NCBI RefSeq assembly: GCF_011801125.1
Contig: NZ_CP046171.1
Span: forward strand, 6,014,001 to 6,078,000
Length of the DNA stretch: 64,000 bases
From: Nocardia brasiliensis
GTDB taxonomy: Bacteria > Actinomycetota > Actinomycetes > Mycobacteriales > Mycobacteriaceae
Reading direction: 5' to 3'
The translations under genes and the position numbers were made by a program. The notes below the pieces were generated by a model that was not told the DNA's origin, ran no database searches, and saw nothing but the letters and a program-made list of their open reading frames with translations. Positions 26,632 to 34,941 of this stretch are shown one piece after another (the first letter of the stretch is position 1; each line of letters starts with the position of its first letter).

Positions 26632-27969
26632 TCAACGAACGGGGGAATTCACTGTCTGCGATTCACTCGGACTCGCCACCACGGGCTTCGGTTCGCTCGA
26701 CACCACCAGGGTTTTCGATTTCTCCTCCGCTGACGGCGCGGCGCGGCGACGACCGGAGAACCGGGTCATCAAGGGGAGATCGATCCAGTGGTACATGGCC
26801 GCACCCGCCACGGTCGAGACGACCATGGACAGCAGCGCCCAGCCCAGCCAGCCCGCCCAGCCGAACTGGTGTCCGCCGATGAACAGCCTGGTGATCAACA
26901 CCATCACCGGGAACTGGATCAGGTAGAAGGCGAACGAGACGTTGCCGAGCCACACCATCGGCTTGGACGAATTCAATCCGGGAATGCCTTGCAGATCCCG
27001 GGCGGCGAGCGTGGCGACCACCGCGGTCATCGGCGCCAGCAGCAGCGCCGACATCTTGTAGTTCACCGGCAGCACCCAGGTGGCCGCGTACGCGAGCACG
27101 AGCAGCGCCAGCGGCGGACCCATCTTGACATTGCGCCACCGGCCCTCGAGCACCATCCGGGCCGCGAGCACGCCGAGGAAGAACTCGGGCAGCCGCGACA
27201 GGGGGAAGTTGTAACTCAGCCAGTACGACAGCGCGACCGGAATGTCGTCGCGAGCGAACCACGCTGGTGAGGCGTGCAATTCGTACATCGGCGATGCGTC
27301 ACCGGGCACCAGTCGCGGGGCGAAGGCGTTCTCGATGCCCTTCGGTCCGTCGACGAACAGGAAGTACGCGGTGTGCAACGCGAGGATGAACAGGAACAGC
27401 ACCACCATCGCCCGCACCAGATGTTCGGTGCGGATCCGCCGGACCAGCGGCAGCACCAGCGGGAAGCTCAGGTAGAACAGCATCTCCGAGGCCAGCGACC
27501 AGGACGGCACATTGAGCCCACCGACGGTGGTGGACTTCGGAATCCAGGTGTGCACCAGCAGCAGGTTCGGCACCCAGACCACCAGCCGGTGCAGCGGCAC
27601 GCTGGCGACCACGATGAAGGCCAGCGCCGCGAACAGATGCGACGGATAGATCTTCAGTACGCGGCGCCAATAGAACCGCAGCACCGAGGCGCCTGGCTTG
27701 AACGACCAGTAGATGATGAATCCGGAGAGCACGAAGAAGAACGTGACGCCGGCCGCCCCGAGCTGCATGGGCACGAAGAAGTGGATCTTGCGGAACAGTT
27801 CCGATTTCTGGAACGGATAGACCGGAAGAAACACCAGGGCATGAAGGACAAAGACGGCGAATGCCGCCCACCACCTGGCCCCCGTCAGCGACGGCAGGGC
27901 CGGGCGGCTTTGCGCGATCTCGGACGACACCGCGGGGTTCGCCCGCGGTGTCGATCGGGTGTCGGTCAC
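26632..27969 (-). CDS. Membrane acyltransferase (acyltransferase_3/OafA-like)
   Basis: A 445-residue integral membrane protein with about ten hydrophobic helices. The family signature is near the N-terminus: SLTGARWWAAFAVFVLHA, then the FFVLSGFIIYWSF block and RRVLKIYPSHLF. Such proteins transfer acyl groups from CoA to sugars, antibiotics or lipids. The cytosolic C-terminal tail is Ser/Pro/Lys-rich. The start is GTG 27969, with GAGG upstream. It begins 23 bp after the small lipoprotein gene and ends the operon. It may acylate the cluster product at the membrane. Confidence 0.85.
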   Translation of the reverse strand: MTDTRSTPRANPAVSSEIAQSRPALPSLTGARWWAAFAVFVLHALVFLPVYPFQKSELFRKIHFFVPMQLGAAGVTFFFVLSGFIIYWSFKPGASVLRFYWRRVLKIYPSHLFAALAFIVVASVPLHRLVVWVPNLLLVHTWIPKSTTVGGLNVPSWSLASEMLFYLSFPLVLPLVRRIRTEHLVRAMVVLFLFILALHTAYFLFVDGPKGIENAFAPRLVPGDASPMYELHASPAWFARDDIPVALSYWLSYNFPLSRLPEFFLGVLAARMVLEGRWRNVKMGPPLALLVLAYAATWVLPVNYKMSALLLAPMTAVVATLAARDLQGIPGLNSSKPMVWLGNVSFAFYLIQFPVMVLITRLFIGGHQFGWAGWLGWALLSMVVSTVAGAAMYHWIDLPLMTRFSGRRRAAPSAEEKSKTLVVSSEPKPVVASPSESQTVNSPVR

Positions 27970-27992
27970 GGCGACCTCGTTCTATCGTGTGC

Positions 27993-28382
27993 TCAGTAGC
28001 CGGCCTTGGGATCGAAGCCGGGGTCCGGCAGTTCCGGCGCCGGCTTGGGCGCGGGCTTCGGCGCGGGGGCGGGCGCGGGAGCCGGCTTGGGCGCGGGTGC
28101 GGGGGCCGGCTTCGGAGCGGGTGCGGGGGCAGGCGCCGGTTCCGGTGCGGGCGCGGGTGCCGGGGCAGGCGCGGGTTCGGGCGCGGGAGCCGGGGCCGGG
28201 GCGGGTTCCGGAGCAGGCGCGGGCGCCTGCGACGAGCTGGCGACCGGCGCAGGCGCCACGGCCGAGGTGCTCGGCGTCGTGGTCGACGAATCGGAGTCGC
28301 TGCCGCAGGCCGCGGTCGCGGTCACGATGGCCGCACTACCGAGAACCGCCAGAGCAACACGAATTGGCAGCAGGGTTTTCAT
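27993..28382 (-). CDS. Small lipoprotein with Ala-Pro repeat stalk
   Basis: A 129-residue lipoprotein. A signal peptide and lipobox (TAAC, about residue 26) are followed by a Ser/Thr-rich spacer, about 70 residues of alternating Ala-Pro with periodic Lys or Glu (APAPEP, APAPKP), and a short acidic tail (DPGFDPKAGY). Such AP repeats form extended rods spanning the cell wall. The ATG at 28382 overlaps an upstream in-frame GTG; GAGGTG precedes. It sits inside a putative biosynthetic operon, where its role is not obvious. Confidence 0.75.
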   Translation of the reverse strand: MKTLLPIRVALAVLGSAAIVTATAACGSDSDSSTTTPSTSAVAPAPVASSSQAPAPAPEPAPAPAPAPEPAPAPAPAPAPEPAPAPAPAPKPAPAPAPKPAPAPAPAPKPAPKPAPELPDPGFDPKAGY

Positions 28383-28469
28383 CACGTCAACACCTCAATC
28401 GGATACATTCGGCGATCAGATACATAGACGGGATCGGTTGCCGGGTAAGGCCTTCCGACCCCGGTTCGA

Positions 28470-29546
28470 CTACTTGCGGGCGGCGGCGGGCTTGGCCGCG
28501 CCCGCGGACGCACCACCGGCGGCGGGCTTGGCCCCGCCCTTCGCCGCGGCGGTCTCCTTCGCCTTCCAGGCGGCGGCCTTCGCCTTACCCGCGGCGAACG
28601 CCTTGTCCGCCTCGGAGCCCACGTTCTCGCGCGGGACACACACGACGACCGGAATGTCACGGTCGGTGCGGGTCTGGTACACCGCGAAACCGTGGTACGC
28701 CTTGACGATTCGCGGCCACAGCTCGGCCTTCTCCTCGGCATCGGCGGTGTGCGCCAGCCACGGCGTGGTGACGCCGTCGATGGTGAGCTCCACCTCGGGC
28801 GTGGCGACCAGGTTCTTGTACCACTCGGGATCGCGGTCGTCGCCCTCCTTGGAGGCCACCAGCACTACCCGGCCGGGCTCCATGACCGGCACCCACAGCA
28901 CGGCGGTGCGCCGCGCCTTCGACTTACGGCCGAGGACATGCAATTCGATGGCGGCCATGCCGAACTGCTTGTTGCCCCACTTGCCGCCGCTGACCTTCAG
29001 CATCAGGTGATGAATGTTGCGGATCAGCTTGAGCACCTGGTCGAAGACATAGTTGCGCGGCTTGGCGAGCCAGCCCTGGCGGGTGATCTGCTGCGCCTTG
29101 CGCGGCGAGGTGATCGCGACCTCGGCGGTCTTCAGCACGCTGCGGTAGCCGGCCGCCAGCACCGGGAATCCGAAAGTGCGCGTGGCGAAGTCGGCGCCGA
29201 ACGGAATCGCGGCCTCGGCGGTGGTGGTCAGCACCACCCGGGTACCGCCCGCCACCTCGCTGAAGTTCAGCTCGGCGCCCTGGTGCCGGATGGCAGGGAA
29301 GCCGCTCTCGATCACCCAGCCGATTTTGTGCGGGGCGTCGTAGGCGGTGATCCGCTCGGTGTAGCGGCCGAAGAACCAGGTGACCTTGCGGACCGCCCCG
29401 ACACCGTAGGGCACGTCGGCGGCGGGCTGAATCAGCTTGTTCTGCAACACAGCCTGGGAAGCCGAGTAGTTCTCGGTATCGGCGAACCAGTTGAAGACCT
29501 TGTCGATCGGAGCCGCGATGACGCGCTCCACCGTGAGTTTCTGCAT
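28470..29546 (-). CDS. SRPBCC domain fused to an F420H2-dependent DDN-type reductase
   Basis: A 358-residue fusion. Residues about 1-150 are an SRPBCC/polyketide-cyclase-like START domain (LTVERVIAAPIDKVFNWFAD, GWVIESGFPAIRHQGAELNF, GGTRVVLTTTAEA). Residues about 190-310 match the deazaflavin-dependent nitroreductase (Ddn) family: RKSKARRTAVLWVPV, VLVASKEGDDRDPEWYKNL, TPEVELTID, ELWPRIVKAYHGF and YQTRTDRDIPVVVC. The last about 45 residues are a Lys/Ala tail. The start ATG 29546 has AGGA 6 bp upstream. It follows fgd by 30 bp, so FGD can supply its F420H2. Possible jobs are reduction of a quinone, diazo or nitroso intermediate bound by the SRPBCC pocket; this is inference. Confidence 0.82.
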   Translation of the reverse strand: MQKLTVERVIAAPIDKVFNWFADTENYSASQAVLQNKLIQPAADVPYGVGAVRKVTWFFGRYTERITAYDAPHKIGWVIESGFPAIRHQGAELNFSEVAGGTRVVLTTTAEAAIPFGADFATRTFGFPVLAAGYRSVLKTAEVAITSPRKAQQITRQGWLAKPRNYVFDQVLKLIRNIHHLMLKVSGGKWGNKQFGMAAIELHVLGRKSKARRTAVLWVPVMEPGRVVLVASKEGDDRDPEWYKNLVATPEVELTIDGVTTPWLAHTADAEEKAELWPRIVKAYHGFAVYQTRTDRDIPVVVCVPRENVGSEADKAFAAGKAKAAAWKAKETAAAKGGAKPAAGGASAGAAKPAAARK

Positions 29547-29576
29547 TGTCAATCCTGTCGGGTCTTGGTGATCGAA

Positions 29577-30587
29577 CTAGCCGAGCTTGCGCAGCCGGGG
29601 CGCGAGATCCCTGGCGAACAGCTCGAGGAAGCGGGACTGGTCGTGTCCGGGTGCGTGGAAGACCAAGTGCCGCATACCGGCATCGATGTAGGGCTCGATA
29701 CGCGAGACCACTTCGTCGGGGTCGGTGCCGACGATCCAGCGCTTGGCGATCTGCTCGATCGGCAGCGCGTCGGCGGCGGCCTCCATCTCGATCGGATCGG
29801 AGATGCTGTGCTTCTGCTCCGGTGTCAGCGACAGCGGCGCCCAGAACCGCGTGTTCTGCAGGGCCAGGTCGTAATCCGTCTCGTAGGAGAGTTTGATTTC
29901 GATCATGGTGTCGACGTCGGCGACGGTGCGGCCCGCCTTCTCGGCACCCTCGGCGACCGCGGGCATCAGCTTCTCGGTGTAGAGCTCCATGCCCTTGCCC
30001 GAGGTGCAGATGAAGCCGTCGCCGACGCGGCCCGCGTACCGCGCGACCAGCGGCCCGCCCGCGGCGATATACACCGGAACACCTTCGGCCGGAACGTCGT
30101 AGATGGACGCGCCGACAGTCTTGTAGTACTCGCCGTCGAAGTCGACCCGGTCGCCGGTCCACAGCGCCCGCATCAGCTCGACCGATTCCCGCAGCCGCGC
30201 GTAGCGCTCCTTGAACTCCGGCCATTCGCCGATGAAGCCGGTGGCGATCTCGTTGAGCGCCTCACCGGACCCGACGCCGAGCATCACGCGTCCCGGGTAC
30301 AGGCAGGCCATCGTCGCGAACGCCTGCGCGATCACGGCCGGGTTGTAGCGGAAGGTCGGCGTCAGCACCGAGGTGCCGATCTGAATTCGGTTGGTGCGCT
30401 CACCGACCGCGGCCAGCCACGCCAACGAGAATGGCGCGTGCCCGCCGTTGAAGCGCCACGGCTGAAAGTGATCGCTGATCATTGCGCTGTCGAAACCGTT
30501 TTCCTCGGCCGACACCGTGAGCTCGACAAGTTCACGCGGAGCGAATTGTTCCGCCGATGCCTTGTATCCGAGTCGAAGTTCCGTCAC
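29577..30587 (-). CDS. fgd: F420-dependent glucose-6-phosphate dehydrogenase
   Basis: A 336-residue enzyme, the same length as Mycobacterium tuberculosis Fgd1 and collinear with it as I recall that sequence. Active-site residues of the family align without gaps: His40 and Trp44 (SDHFQPW), Glu109 (GSGEALNEI), Lys198 ([10 protein letters not shown]), Lys259 (PEQKHSI) and Arg283 (EQIAKRW). It oxidises glucose 6-phosphate to 6-phosphogluconolactone while reducing F420. GAGGG precedes GTG 30587. Its place in a gene cluster, between a LuxR regulator and an F420-dependent reductase fusion, suggests dedicated cofactor supply. Confidence 0.93.
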   Translation of the reverse strand: MTELRLGYKASAEQFAPRELVELTVSAEENGFDSAMISDHFQPWRFNGGHAPFSLAWLAAVGERTNRIQIGTSVLTPTFRYNPAVIAQAFATMACLYPGRVMLGVGSGEALNEIATGFIGEWPEFKERYARLRESVELMRALWTGDRVDFDGEYYKTVGASIYDVPAEGVPVYIAAGGPLVARYAGRVGDGFICTSGKGMELYTEKLMPAVAEGAEKAGRTVADVDTMIEIKLSYETDYDLALQNTRFWAPLSLTPEQKHSISDPIEMEAAADALPIEQIAKRWIVGTDPDEVVSRIEPYIDAGMRHLVFHAPGHDQSRFLELFARDLAPRLRKLG

Positions 30588-30666
30588 GATTAATCCCTCG
30601 ATTGCGTTTTTGCGGATTCACCAGAGCCTATCGCCGACTCCGGACTGGAAAAATAACAAGCCCCTG

Positions 30667-33000
30667 TCAGGAATGACCTGCCATGGCGTGGGGATCTTGT
30701 TCGCCTTTCACCACCAAGGCGACGTGCAGCCTGGATGGGCACTCCAGCTTGGACATCACCAGCCGGAGATGATTGATCACCGTCCATTCGGCGATGCCGA
30801 GCTCGCTGGCGATCATGCGATTCGTCATGCCGTTGGCGACCAGTAATGCGATTTCCCGCTGCCTTTTCGTCAAGCTGGCCAGCGGTGAGCCGGAGCCGAC
30901 CGGAATCGCCGGACCGGACAGCGCCCGGTCGACGATATCTCGCAGATTTCCGGCCGTTTCCGGTCGAAGGAGATGCGCCGCCCTCGCATTTTCGCCGCCG
31001 ATATCCTCCGGCAGCGGAATCGCATAGGCGTTGCGCAATTGATGCACCGCGCCGAACAGGGTTGCCGCGGCCTCGCCGAATTCGGCGTCGGCCATGCGGT
31101 AGGCGCTCGCGCAGCCCTCCACCGCGTCGAGTGTCTCGAGCAGGTGCCGCCCGCTCTGCGGAATCCGCAGGGCGGACCGGAACAGCTCGAGCGCCCGGTG
31201 CGCGGTCTCGGCGCTGAGCTGGGTGTGCGCCAGCACGTTGAGCACGCGCATTCGATCCACCTCACCGAGCCGCTGGACGCGGTGCCGGATCGAGGCCCAG
31301 TCCTCGTCCCGTTGGCTCAGCGGGTCGGGCAGCGCGAGCACCTCCAGGTAGATCTCGGCCAGGTGGCGCCATGATTCGCCGCCCGTGCCCGCCTTGCGCA
31401 GTGCCCGCATCAGCTGCTCCCTGGCTCGCACCGGTTGACCGGTCGCGAGCTGAGCGGCGCTGAGCCGCACCGTGGCCCGGCCGACACCGGCGGTGTCACC
31501 GATCCGGTGATAGGTCGCCGCGGCACGGGCGAACAGGTCCACCGCACGGGCGCTGCGACCCGACCGCAGTGCCAAGTCACCGAGCAGCTCCATCGCCGAA
31601 GGCATTGCCGGATCGACGGTTTCGAGCCGGTCCGCCGGGTCGTCGAGGAAGCGCAGCAGCGTCCGTTCCAGCTCGGGCAGGCAGCCGAACTGCACCCAGA
31701 CGTCCTCGAGCAGCGCGGCGAGCTCGACGGCGCGTTCGGCCCTACCGAGCTCGATCAGGCGGGCGACGGTGGCCAGGAAATCGGGCACCCGCTGCTCGGC
31801 GATCTTCAGCGCCGCCGCCCGCCGCTGCGGCCTGCCCAGCTCGTCGGCGATCCGAACGGCCAACTCGCACAGTCGATCAGCGTGGTTGCGCCGAATCCGC
31901 TCGCCGCGCGCGGCGTCGGTCCGCAGCAGCCGATGGCAGTAGGCACGCACCGTGGCGATCAGCTCGTAGCTGGGATGGCCTGCGTCGGTGACCGTGCGCT
32001 GCAACAGGCTGTGCCCGATCAGCGTGCTCAGGGTGCCGCCGACGAACGTCTCCTCCAGATCGACCATCAGCGAGACGGTGTCGGGGTCCACCGCCGATTC
32101 GCACAGCGAAAGATGCAGCAGGACATCGACGGTGCTCTCGTCGAGCCGATCGATGCCCCACGCGACCGCGTCGTGCAGCGAACGATGCCGCAGCGGGATG
32201 TCCACGAACGGCAGCGGAGTGAGCCCCTCGCCGGATCGGATCAGCTGCAATGTCTGCGCGGACCCGATCCGGTTGATCGTGATCGCGGCCAGCTCCAGCG
32301 CCAGCGGCACCCCGTCCACCTCGTGCGCGATCTCGTCGAGGACCAGCCGATTCGCCGCCGAGCTCCGATAGCGGCTGTCGATGCCGGCCAGCAGCAGTTG
32401 CGCGGCGGCCGAGGACGCGGGCCGGTTGGGCCCGGAATCGGATCGGGTGCGCAGCGGGCGCACCGAGACGACGTACTCCCGGTGCAGGTTCAGCACCACC
32501 CGACTGGTCGCCACGACAGACAGGTTCGAGCAGCGCTGCAGCAGTCGGGAGACGTCGCGGGCGATGACGCCCGAGACCAGGTCGCAGTTGTCCAGCAGCA
32601 GGATGGTCCGGTCGGGACCGATCTCGGCTTCGAGCGACGCCAATATCGTTTCGGCGTCGACCTTTTCGTGCTCGTCGGTGCACGGCCCGACTGCGGCACG
32701 GATCGCCCGCCAGGCCTCGCGACGGTTGCGCATCTCCGCGAGATCCACGGTGGTGGTCGTCGCGGAGCGGAACTCATTGAACGCCAATGCTTCCTGCGCC
32801 ACCCGGCTCTTGCCCACGCCGGCCGGTCCGGTCAGCGTGAGCAGATGAACCCTGGGATCATCGATCAGGCAACGGATTTCGTTGACTTCCTTGTCGCGTC
32901 CGACGAGACCGGGCAGCCGGAAGCTGTCGATGTCCGCGTCGTCGTCGGTGATCAGGCCCAACCCCGCGGTCGGCCACTGCAGATTGGTACTACTCGGCAC
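30667..33000 (-). CDS. Large ATPase-LuxR transcriptional regulator
   Basis: A 777-residue regulator. GTG 33000 is chosen because GAGGAGG lies 5-6 bp upstream. Residues about 20-330 are a STAND-type NTPase domain: Walker A LTGPAGVGKSRVAQEAL, Walker B RTILLLDNCD, and VVATSR sensor. The middle is helical, TPR-like. The C-terminus is a LuxR HTH (LTKRQREIALLVANGMTNRMIASELGIAEWTVINHL, about residues 715-750, given here in outline only). It is a good candidate for the pathway-specific activator. The fgd gene follows 79 bp downstream on the same strand. Confidence 0.88.
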   Translation of the reverse strand: MPSSTNLQWPTAGLGLITDDDADIDSFRLPGLVGRDKEVNEIRCLIDDPRVHLLTLTGPAGVGKSRVAQEALAFNEFRSATTTTVDLAEMRNRREAWRAIRAAVGPCTDEHEKVDAETILASLEAEIGPDRTILLLDNCDLVSGVIARDVSRLLQRCSNLSVVATSRVVLNLHREYVVSVRPLRTRSDSGPNRPASSAAAQLLLAGIDSRYRSSAANRLVLDEIAHEVDGVPLALELAAITINRIGSAQTLQLIRSGEGLTPLPFVDIPLRHRSLHDAVAWGIDRLDESTVDVLLHLSLCESAVDPDTVSLMVDLEETFVGGTLSTLIGHSLLQRTVTDAGHPSYELIATVRAYCHRLLRTDAARGERIRRNHADRLCELAVRIADELGRPQRRAAALKIAEQRVPDFLATVARLIELGRAERAVELAALLEDVWVQFGCLPELERTLLRFLDDPADRLETVDPAMPSAMELLGDLALRSGRSARAVDLFARAAATYHRIGDTAGVGRATVRLSAAQLATGQPVRAREQLMRALRKAGTGGESWRHLAEIYLEVLALPDPLSQRDEDWASIRHRVQRLGEVDRMRVLNVLAHTQLSAETAHRALELFRSALRIPQSGRHLLETLDAVEGCASAYRMADAEFGEAAATLFGAVHQLRNAYAIPLPEDIGGENARAAHLLRPETAGNLRDIVDRALSGPAIPVGSGSPLASLTKRQREIALLVANGMTNRMIASELGIAEWTVINHLRLVMSKLECPSRLHVALVVKGEQDPHAMAGHS

Positions 33001-33028
33001 GTTGTCCTCCTCACTGGTGGCCAACCAT

Positions 33029-33078
33029 GGCCCATGGCGCCGTGCGACCCGTGCTGCGTGACGGCAGCGCCATGGGCC
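33029..33078 (-). terminator. Inverted repeat between aroF-like and LuxR genes
   Basis: Twelve-bp perfect arms (33029-33040 and 33067-33078), 26-nt spacer, 29 bp after the DAHP synthase stop. It is likely a terminator of that transcript; it could also be an operator for the LuxR gene that starts at 33000. Confidence 0.6.
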
Positions 33079-33106
33079 CAAAGCTGTTGATCTAGCGCGA
33101 TATCGG

Positions 33107-34228
33107 CTACGCCGGGAGCCTGGTGCCGATCGAGCGCGCGTGCCTGCGGCGGGTGGCGACCGCGGCGGCGAGCCGATCGAGCTGCGCGGCGGTGGCGTAC
33201 CAGCCCAGGCAGGCGTCGGTGATGGACTGCCCGTAGGCGAGCGTGCCCGCCGCGCCGAGGGTGAGATCCTGGCGACCGCCGACCAGGAAGCTCTCCAGCA
33301 TCACCCCGACCACACCGCGCTCGCCCGCGGCCAACCGGGCCGCGATATCGGTCACCACGTCGACCTGCTTGTTGTGGTCCTTGTCGCTGTTTCCGTGGCT
33401 GGCGTCGACCACCAACCGCGGCGGCAGCCCCGCCCGCTCCAACCGCAGGCAGGCCTCGGCCACCGAGGCGGCGTCGTAGTTCGGGCCGCTGCTGCCGCCG
33501 CGCAGAATCACGTGGCAGTCGGTGTTCCCTGTGGTCTGGATCAGCGCGCAGTGGCCGTCCAGGTCGATACCGGGAAAGACGTGCCCGGCCGCCGCGGCGC
33601 GCACGCCGTCGACCGCCACCTGCACGTCACCGTCGGTGCCGTTCTTGATGCCGACCGGCATGGACAGCGAGCTGGCGAGCTGGCGGTGCACCTGACTCGC
33701 GGCCGTGCGCGCGCCGATGGCGCCGTAGGACACCAGATCCGCGATGTACTGCGGGGTGATCGGATCGAGGAACTCACACGCCACCGGCAGCCCGAGCGCG
33801 GTGATCTCCACCAGCAGTTGCCTGCCGAGCCGCAGCCCGGTGTCGATGTCGAAGGAGCCGTCCAGGTGCGGATCGTTGATCAGGCCCTTCCAGCCGAGCG
33901 TGGTGCGCGGCTTCTCGAAGTACACCCGCATCACCACGTGCAGCCGATCGTCGAGTTCGGCGGCCTTGACCGCCAGCCTGCGCGCGTAGTCCAGCGCGGC
34001 CTCCGGGTCGTGCACCGAGCACGGCCCGACGATCACCATCAGCCGATCGTCGGCCCCGGAGAGCACGTCCACGGTGGCCCAGCGGCCCGCGTGCACCATC
34101 GCGGCGAGCGTCTCGTCGATCGGGTGCGCGTGGCGCACCTCGGCGGGCGAGCGCAGCGGGCTGACACTCAGCGTGCGCCGATCCTCCAGGTCGGCCCGCG
34201 GGGTGGCGATCGCGATATCAGTATTCAT
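33107..34228 (-). CDS. Type I DAHP synthase (AroF/G/H-like)
   Basis: A 373-residue 3-deoxy-D-arabino-heptulosonate 7-phosphate synthase that condenses PEP and erythrose 4-phosphate, the first step to chorismate. Conserved blocks are VIVGPCSVHDPEAA, RVYFEKPRTTLGWKGLINDP, GARTAASQVHRQLAS, GIKNGTDGDVQVAVD, HVILRGG and DASHGNSDKDH, with the metal ligands Cys, His, Glu and Asp in place. Actinobacterial housekeeping enzymes are usually type II, so a type I copy beside phzE/phzD-like genes marks dedicated shikimate flux into the product. The ATG overlaps the stop of a short upstream reading frame. Confidence 0.93.
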   Translation of the reverse strand: MNTDIAIATPRADLEDRRTLSVSPLRSPAEVRHAHPIDETLAAMVHAGRWATVDVLSGADDRLMVIVGPCSVHDPEAALDYARRLAVKAAELDDRLHVVMRVYFEKPRTTLGWKGLINDPHLDGSFDIDTGLRLGRQLLVEITALGLPVACEFLDPITPQYIADLVSYGAIGARTAASQVHRQLASSLSMPVGIKNGTDGDVQVAVDGVRAAAAGHVFPGIDLDGHCALIQTTGNTDCHVILRGGSSGPNYDAASVAEACLRLERAGLPPRLVVDASHGNSDKDHNKQVDVVTDIAARLAAGERGVVGVMLESFLVGGRQDLTLGAAGTLAYGQSITDACLGWYATAAQLDRLAAAVATRRRHARSIGTRLPA

Positions 34229-34259
34229 TCCAGTAACCTTTCGGCCTGCAGGTGAAAAG

Positions 34260-34401
34260 TCAGGCCCCGGTCATGGAACAGCTGCCGCCGCCGGGTGCCC
34301 GTGAGGTGCATTTCTCGGCGGCGTCGAACTCGCTGAACAACCGCACCACATCGTCGTTGAGGCCTGAGTCGATCCGGGCCCGCGATCAATGTGCTGCGCA
34401 T
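34260..34401 (-). other. Candidate small peptide gene with an apparent +1 frame break
   Basis: GAAGGAG lies 5 bp before ATG 34401. The first ten codons read MRSTLIAGPD. In that frame the rest becomes Arg-rich and implausible, but skipping one base near 34371 gives a frame with strong GC3 bias: SGLNDDVVRLFSEFDAAEKC followed by TSRAPGGGSCSMTGA and a TGA ending at 34260. The product would be a 45-46 residue acidic leader-like helix plus a Gly/Ser/Cys-rich tail with two cysteines. It may be a decayed gene, a sequencing error or a frameshifted precursor or leader peptide. No family is recognised. Confidence 0.35.
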
Positions 34402-34627
34402 GTTTTCTCCTTCGCGAAGGGTGGAAATCCTCGGGTCGGACCCGCGTTTCGCCGCAGCGGTGGAGATCGACCCTGGTCCCCGGCCGACATGCGACGACGG
34501 CGGCCATAATTCCTATGACCACCGGATAACCTGAATTCTCGGTGTAGAGAATGCGCACCGAACGCGCGAACAACAGCGGGAGTAAATCACGCGCGACATT
34601 CCGCGCGAGATGTGCTGAATTCGGATA

Positions 34628-34661
34628 CGGACACAACTGTGCCGCCCCAATAGCGTGACAC
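34628..34661. repeat. Direct repeat copy 1 (putative operator)
   Basis: A 34-bp element, 29 of 34 positions identical to the copy at 34863-34896. It contains GACACAACTGTGCC, an imperfect version of the palindrome in copy 2, followed by GCCCC and AGCGTGACAC. It probably binds a regulator of the DAHP synthase operon. Confidence 0.55.
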
Positions 34662-34800
34662 CCCGAAAACGGACGGTCAAGTGTGACGCCCGTCACGTCG
34701 ATTTACGAATTATCCGAACACTTTCTTTTCACTATTGCCGGTCGATAGGCCGGAAATTACGGACGCGATATCGCGGGGTCGTGCGCCGCAACGCACGCCG

Positions 34801-34830
34801 ACCGCAGCGTGCGGACAGGCACGCTGCGGT
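34801..34830 (-). terminator. Hairpin downstream of the mevalonate operon
   Basis: A 12-bp perfect inverted repeat (34801-34812 and 34819-34830, 6-nt loop), about 110 bp after the IDI stop codon. It is the likely end of the mevalonate transcript, without a T-run. Confidence 0.6.
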
Positions 34831-34862
34831 CGGGTACGACTGGAGAACTCGATATCGGTCGG

Positions 34863-34896
34863 CGGGCACAGCTGTGCCGCCCAGAAAGCGTGACAC
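34863..34896. repeat. Direct repeat copy 2 (putative operator) with perfect palindrome
   Basis: It includes the perfect 14-bp palindrome GGCACAGCTGTGCC (34865-34878) and the same trailing AGCGTGACAC as copy 1, 235 bp away. A dimeric regulator binding both copies is plausible. Confidence 0.55.
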
Positions 34897-34941
34897 GGCG
34901 CGCCATCGGCGCACGATCGCGCGGCTGTCGTTTCGCTATCG

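Larger units (their letters stand above)
34229..34941. promoter_or_regulatory. Regulatory region of 713 bp upstream of the DAHP synthase gene
   Basis: The largest non-coding gap of the cluster. It contains a candidate small-peptide frame with a perfect Shine-Dalgarno (34260-34401), an AT-rich stretch around 34500-34560, an inverted repeat GTGACgcccGTCAC (34683-34696), two 34-bp direct repeats (34628-34661, 34863-34896) and a terminator-like hairpin (34801-34830). The promoter of the DAHP synthase unit must lie here. Confidence 0.6.

Noticed and set aside
28006..29010. Long plus-strand frame with Gly-Ala repeats
   Set aside because: It is the antisense of the Ala-Pro lipoprotein and the SRPBCC-DDN gene; repeats are mirrored from the real minus-strand genes.
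34226..34401. 58-codon Arg-rich frame from ATG 34401 that overlaps the DAHP synthase start
   Set aside because: After ten codons the composition is Arg-dominated with poor codon use; the +1 frame looks more like coding sequence, so I list that instead.
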